Below are positions 34,451-46,541 of a DNA stretch of 64,000 bases, one piece after another. Source of the DNA: Sophora flavescens (taxonomy: Eukaryota > Streptophyta > Magnoliopsida > Fabales > Fabaceae); assembly GCA_030762895.1 (NCBI GenBank), contig JAUPTC010000018.1:930001-994000 (forward strand). The letters are read 5' to 3'. Numbering within the stretch: position 1 is the stretch's first letter; each line of letters starts with the position of its first letter. The position numbers and the translations under genes were made by a program. The notes below the pieces were generated by a model that saw only the letters and a program-made list of their open reading frames with translations, searched no databases and had not been told where the DNA came from.

Positions 34451-37400
34451 AGATTTAGGGTTTAGGGTTTGTAATAGGGTTTTGAGTTTAAAATAAGGTT
34501 TGGGGTCAAAAATAGGGTTAGATCAGGGTTTTGCATTAAATTTAGGGTTACTGGTCAAAGTTCGGTTTTGGGTCAAATTTTGGGTTTAGGATCAAAATTA
34601 GGGTTTAGGGTTTGAATTAGGGTTTTGAGTTAAAAATAGGGTTTTGGGTCAAAATAGGGTTAGAATTAGGGTTTTTGGTCAAACCTTGGGTTTTGGGTCC
34701 AAATTTGGATTTTGGGTCAAATTTAGGGTTTAGGGTTTGAATTAAGGTTTTGAGTTAAAAATAGGGTTTTGGGTCAAAAATAAGGGTTTTTAACGGTTTT
34801 GGTAAAAATGAGGGGTTTGGGTCAAAATTAGGGTTTTTGGTACAAATTAGGGCGTATGGTTTGAATTAGGGTTTTGAGTTAAAAATAGGTTTTTGGGTCA
34901 AAAATAGGGTTAGAATTAGGGTTTTGGGCAAAATTAGGGTTTCGGGTCAAATTTAGGGTTTTTGATGAAAATTAGGGTTTAGGGTTTGAATTAGGGTTTT
35001 GAGTTAAAAATAGGTTTTTGGGTCAGAAATAGGGTTAGAATTAGGGTTTCGGGTCAAATTTTGGGTTTAGGGTCAAAATTAGGGTATACGGATTAAATTA
35101 GGGTTGAGTTAAAAAAAAGGGTTTTAGGTCAAAAATAGGGTCAGAATTAGGGTTTTGGGTCAAAATTAGGGCTTTGGGTTAAAATTAGGGTTTGGGGTCA
35201 AAATTTGGTTTTTGGGTCCAAATTAGGGTTATGGGTCAATATTAGGGTTTAGGGTTTGATGAATTAGGGTTTTGAGTTAAAAATAGGGTTTTGGGTCAAA
35301 AATAGGGTTAGAATTAGGGTTTTGGGTTAAAATTAGGGTTTTGAGTTAAAATTAGGGTTTTGTGGAAAATTAGTATTCGGGGGCAAATTTAGGGTTTAGG
35401 ATCAAAATTAGGGTTTAGGGTTTGAATTAGGGTTTTGAGTTTAAATTAGGGTTTTGGGTCAAAAATAGGGTTAGAATTAGGGTTTTGGGTCAAAATTAGG
35501 GCTATGGGTTAAAATTAGGGGTTGGGGTCAAAATTTGTGTTTTGGGTCAAAATTAGGGTTTAGGGTTTGAATTTGGGTTTTGAGTTATAAATAGGGTTTT
35601 GGGTCAAAAATAGGGTTTGAATTACTGTTATGGGTTAAAATTAGGGTTTTGTGTTAAAATTAGGGTTTTGGGAAAAATAAGGGTTCTGGGGCAAATTTAG
35701 GGTTTAGGATCAAAATTAGGGTTTAGGGTTTGAATTAGGGTTTTTAGTTTATAAAGTGGTTTTGTGTCAAAATTAAGGTTAGAATTAGGGTTTGGATTTA
35801 AAATTTGGGTATTGGGTCCAAATTAGGGTTTTTGGTCAAAATTAGAGTTTAGTTTTTGAATTAAGGTTTTGTGTTAAAAAAAGGGTTTTGGGTCAAAAAT
35901 AGGGTTAGAATCAGGGTTTAGGTTTAAAATTAGGGTTTCGAGTCAAAATTAGGTTTCTGGGTCAGATTTAGGGTTTAGGGTTTGTAATAGGGTTTTGAGT
36001 TTAAAATAAGGTTTGGGGTCAAAAATAGGGTTAGATCAGGGTTTTGCATTGAAATTAGGGTTACGGGTCAAAGTTAGGTTTTGGGTCAAATTTTGGGTTT
36101 AGGATCAAAATTAGGGTTTAGGGTTTGAATTAGGGTTTTGAGTTAAAAATGGGGTTTTGGGTCAAAATAGGGTTAGAATTAGGGTTTTTGGTTAAACCTT
36201 GGGTTTTGGGTCCAAATTTGGATTTTGGGTCAAATTTAGGGTTTAGGGTTTGAATTAAGGTTTTTAGTTAAAAATAGGGTTTTGGGTCAAAAATAAGGGT
36301 TTTTGGTACGGTTTTTGGTCAAAATAAGGTGTTTGGGTCTAAATTAGGGTTTTTGGTACAAATTAGGGCGTAGGGTTTGAATTAGGGTTTTGAGTTAAAA
36401 ATAGGTTTTTGGGTCAAAAATAGGGTTAGAATAAGGGTTTTGGTCAAAATTAGGGTTTCGCGTCAAATTTATGATTTTTGATGAAAATTAGGGTTTAGGG
36501 TTTGAATTAGGGTTTTGAGTTTAAAATAGGTTTTTGGGTCAAAAATAGGGTTAGAATTAGGGTTTCGGTTTAAAATTAGGGTTTCGGGTCAAATTTTGGG
36601 TTTAGGGTCAAAGTTAGGGTATACGGTTTAAATTAGGGTTGAGTTAAAAAAACAAAAGAATTTGGGAAAAAAATAGGGTTTGAATTAGGGTTTTGGGTCA
36701 AAATTAGGGCTTCGGGTCAAAATTAGGGTTTTTGGTACAAATTAGGGCGTAGGGTTTGAATTAGGGTTTTTAGTTAAAAATAGGTTTTTGGGTCAAAAAT
36801 AGGCTTAGAATTAGGGTTTTGGGCAAAATTATGGTTTCGGGTCAAATTTAGGGTTTTTGATGAAAATTAGGGTTTAGGGTTTGAATTAGGGTTTTGAGTT
36901 AAAAATAGGTTTTTGGGTCAGAAATAGGGTTAGAATTAGGGTTCGGGTTAAAATTAGGGTTTCAGGTCAAATTTTGGGTTTAGGGTCAAATTAGGATACG
37001 TTTAAAATATGGTTGATTGATTTTGGGTAAAAATGGGGTTAGAATTAGGGTTTCGGGTCAAAAATTGGGTTCTGGGTAAAATTTAGGGTTTCAGATCAAA
37101 ATTAGGGTTTAGGATTTGAAATAGGGTTTTGAGTTTAAAATAGGGTTTGTGTTAAAAATACAGTTAGAATTAGGGTTTTGGATCAAAATTAGGGTTTCGG
37201 CTCAAAATTAGGGTTCTGGGTCAGATTTAGGGTTTTGGGTCAAAATTAGGGCTTAGTTTTTGAATTAAGGTTTTGGGTCAAAAATAGGGCTTTGGGTCAA
37301 AAATAGGGTTAGAATTAGGGTTTTGGTTTAAAATTAGGGTTCTAGGTCAGATTTAGGGTGTGATATAGGGTTTTGAGTTTAAATTAGGGTTTTAGGTCAA

Positions 37401-38260
37401 AAATAGGGTCAGAATTAGGGTTTTGGGTCAAAATTAGGGCTTTGGGTTAAAATTAGGGTTTGGGGTCAAAATTTGGTTTTTGGGTCCAAATTAGGGTTAT
37501 GGGTCAATATTAGGGTTTAGGGTTTGATGAATTAGGGTTATGAGTTAAAAATAGGGTTTTGGGTAAAAAATAGGGTTAGAATAAGGGTTTTGGGTTAAAA
37601 TTAGGGTTTTCAGTTAAAATTAGGGTTTTGTGAAAAATTAGGATTCTGGGGCAAATTTAGGGTTTAGGATCAAAATTAGGGTTTAGGGTTTGAATTAGGG
37701 TTTTGAGTTTAAATTAGGGTTTTGGGTCAAAAATAGGGTTAGAATTAGGGTTTTGGGTCAAAATTAGGGCTATGGGTTAAAATTAAGGGTTGGGGTCAAA
37801 ATTAGGGCTTAGTTTTTGAATTAAGGTTTTGAGTTAAAAATAGGGCTTTGGGTCAAAAATAGGGTTAGAATTAGGGTTTTGGGTTAAAATTAGGGTTTTC
37901 AGTTAAAATTAGGGTTTTGTGAAAAATTAGGATTCTGGGGCAAATTTAGGGTTTAGGATCAAAATTAGGGTTTAGGGTTTGAATTAGGGTTTTGAGTTTA
38001 AATTAGGGTTTTGGGTCAAAATTAGGGTTAGAATTAGGGTTTTAGGTCTAAATTAGGGCTATGGGTTAAAATTAGGGGTTGGGGTCAAAATTTGTGTTTT
38101 GGGTCAAAATTAGGGTTTAGGGTTTGAATTTGGGTTTTGAGTTATAAATAGGGTTTTGGGTCAAAAATAGGGTTTGAATTACGATTATGGGTTAAAATTA
38201 GGGTTTTGTGTTAAAATTAGGGTTTTGGGAAAAATAAGGGTTATGGGGCAAATTTAGGGT
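34450..38260 (+). repeat. Higher-order units between the two 6.5-kb copies
   Basis: The AACCTTGGG landmark occurs at 34682 and 36195, then at 38357, so spacing is 1513 and 2162 bp. The first part resembles the unit around 23-25 kb, including shared words such as AAAAAAACAAAAGAATTTGG. A 289-bp tandem duplication lies within 37611-38190. Confidence 0.65.
37611..38190 (+). repeat. 289-bp tandem duplication
   Basis: The private variant TTTTCAGTTAAAATTAGGG, in place of the usual TTTTGAGTTAAAATTAGGG, occurs twice, with the CAGTT at 37611 and 37900. The following words (TTTTGTGAAAAATTAGGATTC and onward) are repeated in the same order. This is a local, recent duplication. Confidence 0.7.
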
Positions 38261-41200
38261 TTAGGATCAAAATTAGGGTTTAGGGTTTGAATTAGGGTTT
38301 TGAGTTAAAAATAGGGTTTTGGGTCAAAATAGGGTTAGAATTAGGGTTTTTGGTCAAACCTTGGGTTTTGGGTCCAAATTTGGATTTTGGTTCAAATTTA
38401 GGGTTTAGGGTTTGAATTAAGGTTTTGAGTTAAAAATAGGGTTTTGGGTAAAAAATAAGGGTTTTTGGTACGGTTTTTGGTCAAAATAAGGGGTTTGGGT
38501 CAAAATTAGGGTTTTTGCTACAAATTAGGGCGTAGGGTTTGAATTAGGGTTTTGAGTTAAAAATAGGTTTTTGGGTCAAAAATAGGGTTAGAATAAGGGT
38601 TTTGGGCAAAATTAGGGTTTCGCGTCAAATTTAGGATTTTTGATGAAAATTAGGGTTTAGGGTTTGAATTAGGGTTTTGAGTTAAAAATAGGTTTTTGGG
38701 TCAAAAATAGGGTTAGAATTAGGGTTTCGGGTTAAAATTAGGGTTTCGGGTCAAATTTTGGGTTTAGGGTCAAAATTAGGGTATACGGTTTAAATTAGGT
38801 TTGAGTTTTAAAAAAAAGAATTTGGGTAAAAAATAGGGTTAGAATTAGGGTTTTGGGGTAAAATTAGGACTTCGGGTCAAAATTAGGGTTTTTGGTACAA
38901 ATTAGGGCGTAGCGTTTGAATTAGTGTTTTAAGTTAAAAATAGGCTTTTGGGTCAAAAATAGGGTTAGAATTAGGGTTTTGGGCAAAATTAGGGTTTCGG
39001 GTCAAATTTAGGGTTTTTGATGAAAATTAGGGTTTAGGGTTTGAATTAGAGTTGAGTTAAAAATAGGTTTTTGGGTTAGAAATAAGGTTAGAATTAGGGT
39101 TCGGGTTAAAATTAGGGTTTCGGGTCAAATTTTGGGTTTAGGGTCAAATTAGGGTATACGGTTTAAATTAGGGTTGAGTTAAAAAAAAGGATTTTGGGTA
39201 AAAAAATGGGGTTAGAATTAGGGTTTCGGGTCAAAAATTGGGTTTTGGGTAAGATTCAGGGTTTCGGATCAAAATTAGGGTTTAGGATTTGAAATAGGGT
39301 TTTGAGTTTAAAATGGGGTTTGTGTTAAAAATGCAGTTAGAATTAGGGTTTTGGATCAAAATTAGGGTTTCGGCTCAAAATTAGGGTTCTGGGTCAGATT
39401 TAGGGTTTTGGGTCAAAATTAGGGCTTAGTTTTTGAATTAAGGTTTTGAGTTAAAAATAGGGCTTTGGGTCAAAAATAGGGTTAGAATTAGGGTTTTGGT
39501 TTAAAATTAGGGTTCTAGGTCTGATTTAGGGTGTGATATAGGGTTTTGAGTTTAAATTAGGGTTTTAGGTCAAAAATAGGGTCAGAATTAGGGCTTTGGG
39601 TTAAAATTAGGGTTTGGGGTCAAAATTTGGTTTTGGGGTCCAAATTAGGGTTATGGGTCAATATTAGGGTTTAGGGTTTGATGAATTAGGGTTTTGAGTT
39701 AAAAATAGGGTTTTGGGTCAAAAACAGGGTTAGAATTAGGGTTTTGGGTTAAAATTAGGGTTTTGAGTTAAAATTAGGGTTTTGTGAAAAATTAGGATTC
39801 TGGGGCAAATTTAGGGTTTAGGATCAAAATTAGGGTTTAGGGTTTGAATTAGGGTTTTGAGTTTAAATTAGGGTTTTGGGTCAAAAATAGGGTTAGAATT
39901 AGGGTTTTGGGTCAAAATTAGGGCTATGGGTTAAAATTAGGGGTTGGGGTCAAAATTTGTGTTTTGGGTCAAAATTAGGGTTTAGGGTTTGAATTTGGGT
40001 TTTGAGTTATAAATAGGGTTTTGGGTCAAAAATAGGGTTTGAATTACGGTTATGGGTTAAAATTAGGGTTTTGTGTTAAAATTAGGGTTTTGGGAAAAAT
40101 AAGGGTTCTTGGGCAAATTTAGGGTTTAGGATCAAAATTAGGGTTTAGGGTTTGAATTAGGGTTTTTAGTTTATAAAATGGTTTTATGTCAAAATTAAGG
40201 TTAGAATTAGGGTTTTGATTTAAAATTTGGGTATTGGGTCCAAATTAGGGTTTTTGGTCAAAATTAGAGTTTAGTTATTGAATTAAGGTTTTGAGTTAAA
40301 AAAAGGGTTTTGGGTCAAAAATAGGGTTAGAATCAGGGTTTTGGTTTAAAATTAGGGTTTCGGGTCAAAATTAGGGTTTAGGGTTTGAATTAGGGTTTTT
40401 AGTTTGTAAAATGGTTTTGTGTCAAAATTAAGGTTAGAATTAGGGTTTGGATTTAAAATTTGGGTATTGGGTCCAAATTAGTGTTTTTGGTCAAAATTAG
40501 AGTTTAGTTTTTGAATTAAGGTTTTGAGTTAAAAAAAGGGTTTTGGGTCAAAAATAGGGTTAGAATCAGGGTTTTGGTTTAAAATTAGGGTTTCGGGTCA
40601 AAATTAGATTTCTGGGTCAGATTTAGTGTTTAGGGTTTGTAATAGGGTTTTGAGTTTAAAATAAGGTTTGGGGTCAAAAATAGGGTTAGATCAGGGTTTT
40701 GCATTAAAATTAGGGTTACGGGTCAAAGTTAGGTTTTGGGTCAAATTTTGGGATTAGGATCAAAATTAGGGTTTAGGGTTTGAATTAGGGTTTTGACTTA
40801 AAAATAGGGTTTTGGGTCAAAATAGGGTTAGAATTAGGGTTTTTGGTCAAACCTTGGGTTTTGGGTCCAAATTTGGATTTTGGGTCAAATTTAGGGTTTA
40901 GGGTTTGAATTAAGGTTGAGTTAAAAATAGGGTTTTGGGTCAAAAATAAGGGTTTTTGGTACGGTTTTTGGTCAAAATAAAGGTTTTTACTACAAATTAG
41001 GGCTTTGGGTTAAAATTAGGGTTTGGGGTCAAAATTTGGTTTTTGGGTCCAAATTAGGGTTATGGGTCAATATTAGGGTTTAGGGTTTGATGAATTTGGG
41101 GTTTGAGTTAAAAATAGGGTTTTGGGTCAAAAATAGGGTTAGAATTAGGGTTTTGGGTTAAAATTAGGGTTTTGTGAAAAATTAGGATTCAGGGGCAAAT

Positions 41201-44200
41201 TTAGGGTTTTGGGTTTGAATTAGGGTTTTGAGTTTAAATTAGGGTTTTGGGTCAAAAATAGGGTTAGAATTAGGGTTTTGGGTCAAAATTAGGGCTATGG
41301 GTTAAAATTAGGGGTTGGGGTCAAAATTTGTGTTTTGGGTCAAAATTAGGGTTTAGGGTTTGAATTTGGGTTTTGAGTTATAAATAGGGTTTTGGGTCAA
41401 AAATAGGGTTTGAATTACGGTTATGGGTTAAAATTAGGGTTTTGTGTTAAAATTAGGGTTTTGGGAAAAATAAGGGTTCTGGGGCAAATTTAGGGTTTAG
41501 GATCAAAATTAGGGTTTAGGGTTTGAATTAGGGTTTTTAGTTTATAAAATGGTTTTGTGTCAAAATTAAGGTTAGAATTAGGGTTTGGATTTAAAATTTG
41601 GGTATTGGGTCCAAATTAGTGTTTTTGGTCAAAATTAGAGTTTAGTTTTTGAATTAAGGTTTTGAGTTAAAAAAAGGGTTTTGGGTCAAAAATAGGGTTA
41701 GAATCAGGGTTTTGGTTTAAAATTAGGGTATCGGGTCAAAATTAGGTTTCCGGGGTCAGATTTAGTGTTTAGGGTTTGTAATAGGGTTTTGAGTTTAAAA
41801 TAAGGTTTGGGGTCAAAAATAGGGTTAGATCTGGGTTTTGCATTAAAATTAGGGTTACGGGTCAAAGTTACGTTTTGGGTCAAATTTTGGGATTAGTATC
41901 AAAATTAGGGTTTAGGGTTTGAATTAGGGTTTTGACTTAAAAATAAGGTTTTGGGTCAAAATAGGGTTAGAATTAGGGTTTTTGGTCAAACCTTGGGTTT
42001 TGGGTCCAAATTTGGATTTTGGGTCAAATTTAGGGTTTAGGGTTTGAATTAAGGTTTTGAGTTAAAAATAGGGTTTTGGGTCAAAAATAAGGGTTTTTGG
42101 TACGGTTTTTGGTCAAAATAAGGGGTTTGGGTCAAAATTAGGGTTTTTGCTACAAATTAGGGCGTAGGGTTTGAATTAGGGTTTTGAGTTAAAAATAGGT
42201 TTTTGGGTCAAAAATAGGGTCAGAATAAGGGTTTTGGGCAAAATTAGGGTTTCGCGTCAAATTTAGGATTTTTGATGAAAATTAGGGTTTAGGGTTTGAA
42301 TTTGGATTTTGAGTTAAAAATAGGGTTTTGGATAAAAAATAGGGTTAGAATTAGGGTTTTGGTTTAAAATTAGGGTTCTAGGTCATATTTAGGGTGTGAT
42401 ATAGGGTTTTGAGTTTAAATTAGGGTTTTAGTTCAACAATAGGGTCAGAATTAGGGTTTTGGGTCAAAATTAGGGCTTTGGGTTAAAATTAGGGTTTGGG
42501 GTCAAAATTTGGGTTTTGGGTCAAAATTAGGGTTATGGGACAATATTAGGGTTTAGGGTTTGAATTAGGGTTTTGAGTTAAAAATAGGGTTTTGGGTCAA
42601 AAATAGGGTTAGAATTAGGGTTTTGGGTTAAAATTAGGGTTTTGAGTTAAAATTAGGGTTTTGTGAAAAATTAGGGTTATGGGGCAAATTTAGGGTTTAG
42701 GATCAAAATTAGGGTTTAGGGTTTGAATTAGGGTTTTGAGTTTAAATTAGGGTTTTGGGTCAAAAATAGGGTTAGAATTAGGGTTTTGGGTCAAAATTAG
42801 GGCTATGGGTTAAAATTAGGGGTTGGGGTCAAAATTTGTGTTTTGGATCAAAATTAGGGTTTAGGGTTTGAATTTGGGTTTTGAGTTATAAATAGGGTTT
42901 GGGGTCAAAAATAGGGTTTGAATTACGGTTATGGGTTAAAATTAGGGTTTTGAGTTAAAATTAGGGTTTTGGGAAAAATAAGGGTTCTGGGGCAAAATTA
43001 GGGTTTAGGGTTTGAATTAGGGTTTTTAGTTTATAAAATGGTTTTGTGTCAAAATTAAGGTTAGAATTAGGGTTTGGATTTAAAATTTGGGTATTGGGTC
43101 CAAATTAGGGTTTTTGGTCAAAATTAGAGTTTAGTTTTTGAATTAAGGTTTTGAGTTAAAAAAAGGGTTTTGGGTCAAAAATAGGGTTAAAATCAGGGTT
43201 TTGGTTTAAAATTAGGGTTTCGGGTCAAAATTAGGTTTCTGGGTCAGATTTAGGGTTTAGGGTTTGTAATAGGGTTTTGAGTTTAAAATAAGATTTGGGG
43301 TCAAAAATAGGGTTAGATCAGGGTTTTGCATTAAAATTAGGGTTACGGGTCAAAGTTAGGTTTTGGGTCAAATTTTGGGTTTAGGATCAAAATTAGGGTT
43401 TAGGGTTTGAATTAGGGTTTTGAGTTAAAAATAGGGTTTTGGGTCAAAATAGGGTTAGAATTAGGGTTTTTGGTCAAACCTTGGGTTTTGGGTCCAAATT
43501 TGGATTTTGGGTCAAATTTAGGGTTTAGGGTTTGAATTATGGTTTTGAGTTAAAAATAGGGTTTTGGGTCAAAAATAAGGGTTTTTGGTACGGTTTTTGG
43601 TAAAAATGAGGGGTTTGGGTCAAAATTAGGGTTTTTGGTACAAATTAGGGCGTAGGGTTTGAATTAGGGTTTTGAGTTAAAAATTGGTTTTTGGGTCAAA
43701 AATAGGGTTAGAATTAGGGTTTTCGGCAAAATTAGGGTTTCGGGTCAAATTTAGGATTTTTGATGAAAATTAGGGTTTAAGGTTTGAATTAGGGTTTTGA
43801 GTTAAAAATAGGTTTTTGGGTCAGAAATAGGGTTAGAATTAGGGTTTCGGGTTAAAATTAGGGTTTCGGGTCAAATTTTGGGTTTAGGGTCAAAATTAGG
43901 GTATACGGATTAAATTAGGGTTGAGTTAAAAAAAAGGATTTTGGGTAAAAAATAGGGTTAGAATTAGGGTTTTGGGTCAAAATTAGGGCTTTGGATTAAA
44001 ATTAGGGTTTGGGGTCAAATTTTGGTTTTTGGGTCCAAATTAGGGTTATGGGTCCATATTAGGGTTTAGGGTTTTATGAATTAGGGTTTTGGGTTAGAAA
44101 TAGGGTTTTGGGTCAAAAATAGGGTTAGAATTAGGGTTTTGGATTAAAATTTGGGTTTTGAGTTAAAATTAGGGTTTTGTGAAAAATTAGGATTCTGGGG

Positions 44201-44750
44201 CAAATTTAGGGTTTAGGTTCAAAATTAGGGTTTAGGGTTTGAATTAGGGTTTTGAGTTTAAATTAGGGTTTTGGGTCAAAAATAGGGTTAGAATTAGGGG
44301 TTTGTGTCAAAATTAGGGCTATGGGTTAAAATTAGGGGTTGGGGTCAAAATTTGTGTTTTGGGTCAAAATTAGGGTTTAGGGTTTGAATTTGGGTTTTGA
44401 GTTATAAATAGGGTTTTGGGTCAAAAATAGGGTTGGAATTACGGTTATGGGTTAAAATTAGGGTTTTGTGTTAAAATTAGGGTTTTGGGAAAAATAAGGG
44501 TTCTGGGGCAAATTTAGGGTTTATGATCAAAATTAGGGTTTAGGGTTTGAATTAGGGTTTTTAGTTTATGAAATGGTTTTGTGTCAAAATTAAGGTTAGA
44601 ATTAGGGTTTGGATTTAAAATTTGGGTATTGGGTCCAAATTAGGGTTTTTGGTCAAAATTAGAGTTTAGTTTTTGAATTAAGGTTTTGAGTTAAAAAAGG
44701 GTTTTGGGTCAAAAATAGGGTTAGAATCAGGGTTTTGGTTTAAAATTAGG
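38260..44750 (+). repeat. Right copy of the 6.5-kb segmental duplication
   Basis: This copy has the same order and private variants as 27990-34450. Its left boundary is a phase jump near 38260: the phrase that normally leads into TTTATAAAATGG leads instead into the monomers before AACCTTGGG. Near 42450 it has one 19-bp monomer that the left copy lacks at about 32150. Confidence 0.85.
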
Positions 44751-46541
44751 GTTTCTGGAAAAAATAAGGTTTTTGGGTCTGATTTAGGGTTTAGGGTTTG
44801 TAATAGGGCTTTGAGTTTAAAATAACGTTTGGGGTCAAAAATAGGGTTAGATCAGGGTTTTGCATTAAAATTAGGGTTACGGGTCAAAGTTAGGTTTTGG
44901 GTCAAATTTTGGGTTTAGGATCAAAATTAGGGTTTAGGGTTTGAATTAGGGTTTTGAGTTAAAAATAGGGTTTTGGGTCAAAATAGGGTTAGAATTAGGG
45001 TTTTTGGTCAAACCTTGGGTTTTGGGTCCAAATTTGGATTTTGGGTCAAATTTAGGGTTTAGGGTTTGAATTAAGGTTTTGAGTTAAAAATAGGGTTTTG
45101 GGTCAAAAATAAGGGTTTTTGGTACGGTTTTTGGTAAAAATGAGGGGTTTGGGTCAAAATTAGGGTTTTTGGTACAAATTAGGGCGTAGGGTTTGAATTA
45201 GGGTTTTGAGTTAAAAATTGGTTTTTGGGTCAAAAATAGGGTTAGAATTAGGGTTTTCGGCAAAATTAGGGTTTCGGGTCAAATTTAGGATTTTTGATGA
45301 AAATTAGGGTTTAAGGTTTGAATTAGGGTTTTGAGTTAAAAATAGGTTTTGGGTAAGAAATAGGGTTAGAATTAGGGTTTCGTGTTAAAATTAGGGTTTC
45401 GGGTCAAATTTTGGGTTTAGGGTCAAAATTAGGGTATACGGATTAAATTAGGGTTGAGTTAAAAAAAAGGATTTTGGGTAAAAAATAGGGTTAGAATTAG
45501 GGTTTTGGGTCAAAATTAGGGCTTTGGATTAAAATTAGGGTTTGGGGTCAAATTTTGGTTTTTGGGTCCAAATTAGGGTTATGGGTCCATATTAGGGTTT
45601 AGGGTTTGATGAATTAGGGTTTTGAGTTAGAAATAGGGTTTTGGGTCAAAAATAGGGTTAGAATTAGGGTTTTGGATTAAAATTTGGGTTTTGAGTTAAA
45701 ATTAGGGTTTTGTGAAAAATTAGGATTCTGGGGCAAATTTAGGGTTTAGGTTCAAAATTAGGGTTTAGGGTTTGAATTAGGGTTTTGAGTTTAAATTAGG
45801 GTTTTGGGTCAAAAATAGGGTTAGAATTAGGGTTTTGTGTCAAAATTAGGGCTATGGGTTAAAATTAGGGGTTGGGGTCAAAATTTGTGTTTTGGGTCAA
45901 AATTAGGGTTTAGGGTTTGAATTTGGGTTTTGAGTTATAAATAGGGTTTTGGGTCAAAAATAGGGTTTGAATTACGGTTATGGGTTAAAATTAGGGTTTT
46001 GTGTTAAAATTAGGGTTTTGGGAAAAATAAGGGTTCTGGGGCAAATTTAGGGTTTAGGATCAAAATTAGGGTTTAGGGTTTGAATTAGGGTTTTTAGTTT
46101 ATAAAATGGTTTTGTGTCAAAATTAAGGTTAGAATTAGGGTTTGGATTTAAATTTTGGGTATTGGGTCAAAATTAGGGTTTTTGGTCAAAATTAGAGTTT
46201 AGTTTTTGAATTAAGGTTTTGAGTTAAAAAAGGGTTTTGGGTCAAAAATAGGGTTAGAATCAGGGTTTTGGTTTAAAATTAGGGTTTTGGTCAAAATTAG
46301 GTTTAGGTCTGATTTAGTGTTTAGGGTTTGTAATAGGGTTTTGAGTTTAAAATAAGGTTTGGGGTCAAAAATAGGGTTAGATCAGGGTTTTGCATTAAAA
46401 TTTGGGTTACGGGTCAAAGTTAGGTTTTGGGTCAAATTTTGGGTTTAGGATCAAAATTAGGGTTTAGGGTTTGAATTAGGGTTTTGAGTTAAAAATAGGG
46501 TTTTGGGTCAAAATAGGGTTAGAATTTGGGTTTTTGGTCAA
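43477..46541 (+). repeat. Two tandem 1.53-kb units
   Basis: AACCTTGGG occurs at 43477, 45011 and 46541, so the units are 1534 and 1530 bp. Both share GGTTTAAGGTTTG, GGGTCCATATTAGG and GTATACGGATTAAA. The first unit is also part of the right copy of the 6.5-kb duplication. Confidence 0.85.
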
